DNA of 6,586 nucleotides from Planctomycetota bacterium (GTDB lineage Bacteria > Planctomycetota > Phycisphaerae > Sedimentisphaerales > Anaerohalosphaeraceae): the NCBI GenBank assembly GCA_012519365.1, contig JAAYQH010000464.1, positions 1-6,586 of the forward strand, in the 5' to 3' direction. This document shows, piece by piece, positions 1 to 4,782 of the stretch. Below the pieces are notes generated by a model that searched no databases, was not told where the DNA came from, and saw nothing but the letters and a program-made list of their open reading frames with translations. The position numbers and the translations under genes are program-made. The stretch's first letter is position 1, and each line of letters starts with the position of its first letter.

Positions 1-46
1 CACTCCAGCTTGCCAGACCAGCCAAAACCTTGATTCGTTTTGTCAT
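1..46 (-). CDS. Possible N-terminus of a gene leaving the left edge
   Basis: An ATG at 46-44 opens a minus-strand frame that stays open to the window edge and reads MTKRIKVLAGLASWS. Two basic residues followed by a short hydrophobic run would suit the start of a signal peptide or membrane anchor, but only 15 codons are visible and no family can be named. An AGAAGAGG purine run lies about 16 nt upstream, which is far for a Shine-Dalgarno site. A TATAAT hexamer at 118-123 on the same strand could supply a promoter. The call rests on the open frame, its position after a long non-coding gap and the shared orientation with all other genes here. It could be chance. Confidence 0.35.
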   Translation of the reverse strand, partial: MTKRIKVLAGLASWS

Positions 47-117
47 CTTAATCACAAAAAAACCTCTTCTTTGCTGATTTTGTTTGACATCTCCAAGCAG
101 GTCGTTCATTTCGGTGC

Positions 118-143
118 ATTATAGATGTTGTCTATTACAATAG
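118..143 (-). promoter_or_regulatory. Candidate -10 box with adjoining inverted repeat
   Basis: Minus-strand TATAAT (positions 123-118) is a perfect sigma-70 -10 hexamer. Just upstream on that strand is CTATTGTAATAG (143-132), an inverted repeat with 5-bp arms around 2 bp, which could be an operator. No good -35 hexamer sits at the expected distance. If real, transcription would start near position 111 and serve the possible gene beginning at 46. The rest of 47-349 is AT-rich spacer in which I see no gene, no RNA gene and no convincing U-tract terminator for the gene ending at 350. Confidence 0.3.
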
Positions 144-349
144 GGCATTACGTTATCTTTGGTTTTCCGTGGTAAAAAGATTTTTACATCTCATTTGCAC
201 TGCAGCATTATGAATCGTCAAAAAACCAAACAATTCTTTAAGTTTCGCGTGTTTTATCTGAAATAAATCTGCCTTGCAAGCGAAAAACGCCGCCAAGAGT
301 ATTTGAGTATTTGTTGAACACGATCAAAAAAGGTGAATATGTCCGCATT

Positions 350-1061
350 TCAGGGGCGTCGTATGAGAAACCATCCCCCCGCAAGCAGCAGTGCCAGCGT
401 CGCTGGTTCTGGGATCACGTGGAAGTGAAATACGGCCTGGTGGGTTAGCCGGTCACCTTCGACAGAAAGTGCCGAAGCTTCAAAGGTAATCCGGTAGTCG
501 CCGGCCTGCGAAAAGGCCATATTGTAATGGTCGTGGCCGCCGGCTTGGACTGTTACCCTGTCGTCGGCAAAAATGCCGTCGCTGTCGGCCATATAAACCA
601 CCGGCAATCCGAAACTGACTTTATACAAGCTGAAATGTCCGGGGCCATCGACCTCGATTAACGTAAGATAAAGCCGGTCGTTTTGGAAGACACCCGTGGC
701 CGCCTCTTCGGCCCCGATGCCCAAAAAAGGCGAGGCGAAGGTTTCCGCGTCGGTTCCACTTTGCGGCAGATGCCACGTGTCATCGCCTGGCGCATTGCCC
801 AAAAAAAGCCACTCTGTTCCCGCAGGGCGAGCAAAAACCGCCGAATTCGGCACGACGATGACAATCTCGTCGGGTTTGTATTCGGCCTCCTGCGACAGGG
901 CAAGGCCCGTTGACGATCGCTCCGGTATGAGCGTGCAGGTGCAATTCGAGTTTGTCGTGTTCACCCAACCCAATATCTGCATGGCCGGCGGTGTATTCAT
1001 AGTGAGCCTTCACGGAGCCGAGAGAGAGTACCATCCACATAAATAACACAGTCTTTTTCAT
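350..1061 (-). CDS. Choice-of-anchor M type surface protein with PEP-CTERM tail, frameshifted
   Basis: This is a secreted protein that matches, by eye, the choice-of-anchor M / actinobacterial surface-anchored domain (TIGR03769-like). It starts at ATG 1061-1059 with AGGG 9 nt upstream. The first frame gives a signal peptide (about residues 1-19), then GHADIGLGEHDKLELHLHAH. The remainder lies in the adjacent frame: YKPDEIVIVVPNSAVF, TWHLPQ, GPGHFSLYK and the signature AGGHDHYNMAFSQAGDYRITF. Removing one base from the GGG run (plus-strand CCC, 906-908) joins the halves as GAIVNG-LALSQEAEYKPDE and gives a 236-residue protein. The C-terminus, positions 350-418, reads IPEPATLALLLAGGWFLIRRP: a PEP motif, a hydrophobic helix and a basic end, the exosortase sorting signal. 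It lies 38 nt after its dockerin-bearing neighbour, probably in one operon. The shift could be an assembly error, a recent mutation, or slippage. The many His residues suggest metal binding, which is inference. Confidence 0.8.
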
Positions 1062-1099
1062 AGTGTTGTTCCCTTTTGTTGTTAGGGGAGTGATGCAGT

Positions 1100-2041
1100 T
1101 TACAGACATTCCGATTCAAACGGGCTGCCGCACAGCAGCCACTGCATTGCCATTTCCAGCAGATCGTTTATATCGACTTGTCCGGAGTCGGTGATGTCGG
1201 CCTGACCGCAGTTCGGCGCCAGGGCACAGTCCTCGCGCAGCCAGTACCCGGCAAGCCGGGCAAAGTCGCCAACATCGACCTTACAATCGCTGTTGATATC
1301 TGCCGTCAGCGTTGCGTCGCAGCGGATAGAAGTTGAAATCTGAAGTGCCACCTCGTACAGTCCCGGACGGGTAAACGCCCAACTGTTGTGCGCGTGTTGA
1401 CCGGCGGGAATATAAAACACGTCCGATTCAGTAATACCGCCGTCGAAGGTGGAAAAGAACACCCTCGGCGATGTGCCGGCCTCCTGCCACATTGCGATAT
1501 GGCCGTCTTCGGGGCCACGGACTTCGACAAGATGGACGCGCAGCCACCGACCGGGGGCGTTTGCGTTGCGAGTCGGATCATTCGGATCCCACAAACAAAG
1601 GGCGTTGCGTTCGGCGGCGGTCATATCCTGCGAATCAAACCCCGGCGCCGGTGGCCGTTCCTGGTCGTAGTACCAGAAGGTCTCCCCCGGTGCGGCGCCG
1701 ATAAAGGCAAACGCCGGCGGTACGGCGACCTGAAAAGCGAACCGATGTTCGGGCCCCAGCGCAAAAAATGCCTGCTCGATTTCGATGCGGGTATTGGCCG
1801 CCGGTCGGTCGGTCTTGAGGTGCACATCCCAGCCGGAAAAACGCAGAGGGATTTCGATGTCTGTGTGCGCTGCCGGGATCCTCTGCGCGGTGTTCGGGTC
1901 GGGCGGCAGTGTTTCCACACCGAAGTACAGCGTCACAACAGGGCTTTGGCTCAGGACACAGTAATCGCCATAGACGGCCGCATTGCCATATAACGCGACG
2001 CACAAACAGGACACATGGAAAAAGAAGTTCAGCGGTTTCAT
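1100..2041 (-). CDS. Secreted choice-of-anchor M type protein with C-terminal dockerin pair
   Basis: Predicted exported protein of 313 residues. I place the start at ATG 2041-2039 because it follows GAGGAA by 8 nt and opens a signal peptide (about 1-25, hydrophobic core FFFHVSCLCVALYGNAA). The in-frame extension upstream overlaps the previous gene and looks non-coding. Residues about 28-235 resemble the neighbouring gene and the choice-of-anchor M family: HTDIEI (59-64), FIGAAPGETFWYYDQ, LVEVRGPEDGHIAMWQEAG and the signature IPAGQHAHNSWAFTRPGLYEV-like block (211-231, H216 and H218). Residues 247-313 hold two dockerin type I calcium loops, ADINSDCKVDVGDF and ADITDSGQVDINDL, each followed by a W-containing helix (YWL, QWL), in the style common in Phycisphaerae. 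Dockerins bind cohesins in cellulosomes; in planctomycetes their partner is usually unknown. The SD overlaps the stop codon of the preceding prepilin gene, so translation is probably coupled. Confidence 0.85.
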   Translation of the reverse strand: MKPLNFFFHVSCLCVALYGNAAVYGDYCVLSQSPVVTLYFGVETLPPDPNTAQRIPAAHTDIEIPLRFSGWDVHLKTDRPAANTRIEIEQAFFALGPEHRFAFQVAVPPAFAFIGAAPGETFWYYDQERPPAPGFDSQDMTAAERNALCLWDPNDPTRNANAPGRWLRVHLVEVRGPEDGHIAMWQEAGTSPRVFFSTFDGGITESDVFYIPAGQHAHNSWAFTRPGLYEVALQISTSIRCDATLTADINSDCKVDVGDFARLAGYWLREDCALAPNCGQADITDSGQVDINDLLEMAMQWLLCGSPFESECL

Positions 2042-2054
2042 TGAATCTGTTCCT

Positions 2055-2780
2055 CTATCGGATTGGTTTTGCAAAATTGAAATTGCAGTCAGACATTTCT
2101 TTGACGGCTTCGGCGGTGATGACCTCAACGCCGGTATCAGCGTACAGAAACAGTGTAGAGCCGCGGGTGTTGTCTTCGTTGGGGCTGCCGGTTCGATAGC
2201 GGTCCGGCTGGATGTCGGCACGTATGGCGGTCCATCGCTGCTCGGCTTCATCGGATACGAACCAACTGCGCGAGTGGGTATGATCCGCCCCCGCGTCAAT
2301 GGCGTTCCAGCGGTCGGCGGCAACAAAGACGGTTATTGCGGTGTCTTTGCGCCGAAGACGATGGAGGTTATGAAACGATTCGTCGGCGACAAGCTGACCG
2401 AATCGATACCACGGCGTCATATAGTCATTCATAATATAGCTGGTGGTGTTGTTTTCAAGCCGTTCTTTGCCCTGCGGATCGGCCGGGCAAATACGGATTT
2501 GTTCGACATTGGACAGATACGGCGACAGGGTGTAAATCCAGGTCTGCCGCGCATCGGAGACGGTATGAGTGGTCAGCGGAAAATCTCCGGCATAGTCGTC
2601 GGCGTAAAGCGTCATCGCGATGCCGATCTGCCGCAGATTGCTCATTGACACAAGGCGTTTGGCCGTTGTTCGCGCAGTGCGCAGGCCGGGCATAACGATG
2701 GCCAGCAGCATCGCGACAATCGCAATCACCACCAGCAATTCAATCAGGGTAAACCCTTTGGAAGGAATTGTCGTACGCAT
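2055..2780 (-). CDS. Prepilin-type N-terminal methylation domain protein (type II secretion-like pseudopilin)
   Basis: Predicted 241-residue pseudopilin-like protein. The leader MRTTIPSKG is followed by FTLIELLVVIAIVAMLLAIVMP: a prepilin peptidase site (G9/F10), the conserved Glu at +5 (E14), and a hydrophobic helix that acts first as membrane anchor and then as assembly core. The next segment, NLRQIGIAMTLYADDYAGDFP (49-68), and RICPADP (96-102) are typical of the short prepilin-like proteins that are highly multiplied in planctomycetes. The terminal processing-associated H-X9-DG motif is degenerate: LFLYADTGVEV keeps the Asp, but no His is at the expected place and a Thr separates D from G. 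I chose ATG 2780 for its short leader and purine-rich upstream sequence; ATG 2810 in the same frame would add ten residues and lacks an SD. Its stop overlaps the SD of the dockerin gene, linking it to the surface proteins. Whether it builds a pilus or serves secretion cannot be told. Confidence 0.85.
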   Translation of the reverse strand: MRTTIPSKGFTLIELLVVIAIVAMLLAIVMPGLRTARTTAKRLVSMSNLRQIGIAMTLYADDYAGDFPLTTHTVSDARQTWIYTLSPYLSNVEQIRICPADPQGKERLENNTTSYIMNDYMTPWYRFGQLVADESFHNLHRLRRKDTAITVFVAADRWNAIDAGADHTHSRSWFVSDEAEQRWTAIRADIQPDRYRTGSPNEDNTRGSTLFLYADTGVEVITAEAVKEMSDCNFNFAKPIR

Positions 2781-2801
2781 GAGACCTGCTTTCTTTGTGG
2801 A

Positions 2802-2816
2802 CAGACGCATGGTCTG
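2802..2816. repeat. Small inverted repeat upstream of the prepilin gene
   Basis: CAGAC-GCATG-GTCTG is a perfect 5-5-5 inverted repeat in the 84-bp gap between the small Cys/His gene and the prepilin gene. It could be a weak hairpin in the transcript or an operator half pair. No U-tract follows, so it is not a classical terminator. It includes the alternative ATG at 2810 of the prepilin gene. Confidence 0.25.
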
Positions 2817-2864
2817 AAAACAAGAATGTCCGTAATCCGTAAAACGAAGAGGTCGATTTTTGGA

Positions 2865-3224
2865 TTAGGCGGCAGGCGGCGCGCGGGCAATGGCGGCGTG
2901 CAAGAAAGCGGTGTGGACTGAAAAAGACCGGCAAGCAGCCTGAACCCCTTGCCCTTCGTCGATTAAACAAATCGGTTGCGGCAGGGAGGAAAAACTGGTG
3001 TCAATCAGCGATTTTAAGAGATGACAGGTGCCGCACCGGTTTGACGAATGGCTGCCGAGTGGATCGTCTCGGTCGTCTCGGTCGTGCCGGGCGCACTCGG
3101 TGGGTGGGGTATGGCAGGTGGATAAATGCAGCAATAGCAGCGCAGAAGGGCCTGCCGTTGTCAAGTGCAGCAGAACTGCCAGGATAACGAGCAGCCGGAT
3201 TTTCAAAAGTCGCTTGTGCATCAT
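2865..3224 (-). CDS. Small Cys/His-rich secreted or membrane-anchored protein (DUF2946-like in appearance)
   Basis: A 119-residue protein with no firm family. Basic MMHKRLLKIR is followed by a long hydrophobic stretch (about 11-36), a signal peptide or single membrane anchor. The exported part is rich in Cys, His and Asp: STCHTPPTEC (36-44), an acidic run HDRDDRDD (47-54), then RCGTCHLLKSL with C64, C67 and H68, and a C-terminus ending IARAPPAA. The overall design (N-terminal anchor, His-Asp stretch, CxxC, terminal RAPP) recalls the short DUF2946-type proteins often found beside metal transport genes; this is resemblance by eye only. The ATG at 3224 overlaps the TGA of the repressor gene as ATGA, a strong sign of translational coupling; the ATG at 3221 is equally possible. 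The longer frame from 3245 would overlap the repressor by 25 nt and is less likely. A metal- or thiol-handling role outside the membrane is inferred. Confidence 0.65.
   Translation of the reverse strand: MMHKRLLKIRLLVILAVLLHLTTAGPSALLLLHLSTCHTPPTECARHDRDDRDDPLGSHSSNRCGTCHLLKSLIDTSFSSLPQPICLIDEGQGVQAACRSFSVHTAFLHAAIARAPPAA
3064..3085. repeat. 9-bp in-frame tandem repeat
   Basis: The unit TCGTCTCGG occurs twice in direct succession and then partially, inside the small Cys/His gene. On the coding strand it produces the repeated Asp-Arg-Asp run. The unit is a multiple of three, so copy changes would keep the frame and change the number of charged residues. Confidence 0.6.
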
Positions 3225-3646
3225 CTTTTTTGACACAGGGCACAAAGCCCTTCAATTCGAATTTGCTGACGGTGCATCGTCAGGCCGTCAGGAAGCTTGA
3301 CCAGCGGTGCCTCCACGCCGATCAGGCATTCGGTGCGTCGGCAGCGCACGCAGGTAAAATGCGGGTGGCACTGGGTTGCCGTGCAATGATGCGCCGGCTC
3401 AAACAGCCATTGCCGCTGCTGCACGAACGCCTTGTGGACCAGATTGGTCTTAACCAGGCTCATCAGCGTGCGGTAAATGGTCGTTTTATCCGGTGCCTCC
3501 GGACCCAGTCGGTCGGCGATTTGCTGCTGGCTTAATGGACAGCCGGCCTGCATCAGAACACTCAGGACCGCCACCCGCGCTGTTGTAATCCGCATCTTTT
3601 TTTGGCGTAGCAAATCCACCACCTGTTGTTGGACCTTGTCTGTCAC
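3221..3646 (-). CDS. Fur-family metal-dependent repressor, probably Zur-like
   Basis: A 141-residue regulator of normal Fur length. The N-terminal winged helix includes MRITTARVAVLSVLMQAG (18-35) and the recognition helix region TTIYRTLMSLVKTNLVHK (55-72), the family hallmark. The C-terminal half carries both structural zinc pairs, C99-V-R-C102 and C135-A-L-C138, and a metal-sensing stretch AHHCTATQCHPHFTC with H86, H87, C88, C93, H94 and H96. A Cys/His-rich sensing site fits Zur better than iron Fur or PerR, but the subtype is inferred. I chose GTG 3646 because AAGGAG lies exactly 7 nt upstream and the first residues align with family members; the ATG at 3691 would lie inside the upstream gene and add a basic, unrelated tail. 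It begins 2 nt after the stop of the membrane protein gene, and the likely operator at 4448-4464 implies autoregulation. Confidence 0.93.
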   Translation of the reverse strand: MTDKVQQQVVDLLRQKKMRITTARVAVLSVLMQAGCPLSQQQIADRLGPEAPDKTTIYRTLMSLVKTNLVHKAFVQQRQWLFEPAHHCTATQCHPHFTCVRCRRTECLIGVEAPLVKLPDGLTMHRQQIRIEGLCALCQKR

Positions 3647-3648
3647 GA

Positions 3649-4413
3649 CTATGCTCCTTCGGCGGCCTCGGCAGGGTCGTGTTTGCCGCAAAGAACACAG
3701 CTATGGTGACCAAGATGAGCCCCGTCGGTACGCAGAAACAACGTCGGAAACACAATATCGCTCACGCAGCACGGCAGCCAGACAGCCGCAAACAAGACAA
3801 CAAACATCCCCAAAAGCATGCTTAGCCCAAGCTCTTCCGGACTGGACATCAGCAAGTAACTGGCCGAGGCCCACGTGCTGACCAACACGTGCATAGCATG
3901 GGGGATTTTGGTTCGCGGCCATACATACGCCAAAATCACCCCCACCAAGGCGGCCGGATTGACCAGATACCACTCCTCAATAAAACCTAAATGCAGAGGG
4001 TGTTTATGCGTGTGCTCCTCTTGCACCTCATCATCAACATGGCCGTCGCCTTCTTCGCCAAGAGTGTGCAGTGCCGCGTGGGTTGGAACAGCGACCCCAA
4101 GCACCGATTCCCCCAGATATGGCACAATACAGTCGCTTAAGGTCGCAATGCCCACAGAGCCGACATAGCCTATCACCAAAATCACCAAAAAACTGCTCGC
4201 CTTGCGATGAAGTTTGAACAACGCCGCGGTCACCATCGCACTGAGCACTACGTGCAGCGGATGAAAGACCGCAAACAGTCGAAGGGCGTTTTCTTTGCTG
4301 ATATCCTTAAACAGCAGCATAAAGGCAATGCCGAGGGCCGCTCCGAACAACGTAAACGGACTGTGGGCCTTCAGTTCCTGCCCGATATGCTTAAATCGAT
4401 ACCCTACGGCCAT
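3649..4413 (-). CDS. Unrecognised multi-pass membrane protein with metal-ligand motifs
   Basis: A 254-residue integral membrane protein; I do not recognise the family. About six hydrophobic segments are visible near residues 18-35, 45-66, 73-93, 148-166, 172-190 and 196-226. Two HxxH motifs lie at or in membrane segments, FHPLHVV (H51, H54) and PHAMHVL (H172, H175), and the last helix contains WLPCCVSD. A hydrophilic loop at about 111-142 is rich in His and acid (GHVDDEVQEEHTHKHPLH), and the soluble C-terminus has HLGHHSCVLCGKH (233-245), a possible HxxHHxCxxCxxH metal site. The ATG at 4413 has AAGGA 8 nt upstream. It is the first gene after the 17-bp operator-like palindrome and is followed within 2 nt by the Fur-family gene. 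Together these suggest a metal (zinc?) transporter or membrane metal sensor, which is inference. No ABC, CDF, ZIP or P-type ATPase signature is seen. Confidence 0.85.
   Translation of the reverse strand: MAVGYRFKHIGQELKAHSPFTLFGAALGIAFMLLFKDISKENALRLFAVFHPLHVVLSAMVTAALFKLHRKASSFLVILVIGYVGSVGIATLSDCIVPYLGESVLGVAVPTHAALHTLGEEGDGHVDDEVQEEHTHKHPLHLGFIEEWYLVNPAALVGVILAYVWPRTKIPHAMHVLVSTWASASYLLMSSPEELGLSMLLGMFVVLFAAVWLPCCVSDIVFPTLFLRTDGAHLGHHSCVLCGKHDPAEAAEGA
3654..3659 (-). promoter_or_regulatory. Ribosome binding site that fixes the GTG start of the repressor
   Basis: Minus-strand AAGGAG lies within the last codons of the upstream membrane-protein gene, 7 nt before the GTG at 3646. It is the strongest SD in the window and is the reason to prefer the GTG over the upstream ATG at 3691. 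Confidence 0.8.
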
Positions 4414-4421
4414 CTCGATAA

Positions 4422-4426
4422 TCCTT
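4422..4426 (-). promoter_or_regulatory. Ribosome binding site of the membrane-protein gene
   Basis: Minus-strand AAGGA sits 8 nt before the ATG at 4413. It supports this start and marks the 5' end of the operon's first reading frame. Confidence 0.65.
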
Positions 4427-4447
4427 AACTAAAATACTGTTTTCTTT

Positions 4448-4464
4448 TTGCAACTCAGTTGCAA
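4448..4464. promoter_or_regulatory. Probable operator for the Fur/Zur-like repressor
   Basis: TTGCAACTCAGTTGCAA is a perfect inverted repeat of two 8-bp arms around one central C (4456); its core TGCAACT-C-AGTTGCA has the 7-1-7 layout of Fur, Zur and PerR boxes. It lies 34 bp upstream of the first gene of the operon encoding a Fur-family repressor, where autorepression would be expected. The sequence differs from the iron Fur box, which agrees with a regulator of other specificity. The arm TTGCAACT is also repeated directly at 4459-4466, and GTTGCAA recurs at 4489-4495. Confidence 0.75.
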
Positions 4465-4465
4465 C

Positions 4466-4495
4466 TAAATACCACACCTCCCCGATACGTTGCAA
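4466..4495 (-). promoter_or_regulatory. Candidate promoter of the metal operon
   Basis: On the minus strand TTGCAA (4495-4490, four of six matches to TTGACA) is followed after 18 bp by TATTTA (4471-4466, three of six matches to TATAAT). Initiation would fall near 4459, inside the palindrome, so bound repressor would block it. The match is weak and the -35 also resembles an operator half-site, so the assignment is tentative. Confidence 0.35.
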
Positions 4496-4528
4496 GAAAA
4501 AAATGAACAAAAACACATTACTTCGCTT

Positions 4529-4598
4529 AAATCTCAGATTTCAAACGTCAAATGCCATATTGTAAACTCAAAATGTCAGATTCCTAATCTTAGATTCC
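4529..4598. repeat. Degenerate AATCTNAGATT intergenic repeats
   Basis: AAATCT-C-AGATTT (4529-4541) and AATCT-T-AGATT (4586-4596) are two odd-length palindromes with the same core. AGATTCC also occurs twice as a direct repeat (4578-4584 and 4592-4598). The stretch is AT-rich and non-coding and looks like a worn low-complexity intergenic repeat, although the 5/6-1-5/6 geometry could also serve a regulator. Confidence 0.5.
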
Positions 4599-4601
4599 AA
4601 T

Positions 4602-4657
4602 GGGCTACTACTCATATCCTCAATGGGTAGTATCCCTCACATCCCAGAGCGGATGTG
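4602..4657. other. Two adjacent hairpins between mfd and the metal operon
   Basis: First, GGG-C-TACTAC pairs with GTAGTA-T-CCC (4602-4636, one mismatch, 15-nt loop). Second, CACATCC pairs perfectly with GGATGTG around a 6-nt loop (4638-4657). Neither is followed by a U-tract on either strand, so neither is a standard intrinsic terminator. They may end or stabilise the mfd transcript or be part of an intergenic repeat element. The remaining bases up to 4782 include a G9 run (4702-4710) and no gene. Confidence 0.45.
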
Positions 4658-4782
4658 TTCAAAGAGCAAGGCGTAAATAAGACACTTATCGCTTGTCGGC
4701 AGGGGGGGGGTTGCAAAGCCCCAAAGACGCCGGCGCGGGTCGTGTCGGAGGCTGAGAAAAATCGCCGGTTATAGATCCAAGC

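Noticed and set aside
260..290. CTTGCAAG palindrome (273-280) and small GCG-TTTTT-CGC hairpin as operator or terminator after the PEP-CTERM gene
   Set aside because: The stem is only three base pairs and the T-run lies in the loop; the palindrome is short and does not match the 17-bp box.
1388..1993. Plus-strand open frame of about 200 codons opposite the dockerin-protein gene
   Set aside because: Lies entirely antisense to a gene with signal peptide and dockerin repeats; its Arg/Gly-rich translation shows no domain and it is a codon-bias shadow.
2070..2087. TGCAA...TTGCA inverted repeat as a second repressor box
   Set aside because: The arms are 8 bp apart instead of 5 as in the operator, it lies within the end of the prepilin coding sequence, and the core does not match.
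2042..2326. 95-residue N-terminal extension of the dockerin protein
   Set aside because: It overlaps the prepilin gene, is Pro/Thr-rich and would bury the signal peptide; the start at 2041 has a good SD.
1983..2648. Plus-strand open frame opposite the prepilin gene
   Set aside because: Antisense to a clear prepilin-type protein and without recognisable motifs or a ribosome binding site that stands out.
4702..4721. G9 run and GGGGTT-GCAA-AGCCCC hairpin as the mfd terminator
   Set aside because: There is no U-tract after it on the mfd transcript; the G run may simply be a homopolymer and is prone to sequencing error.
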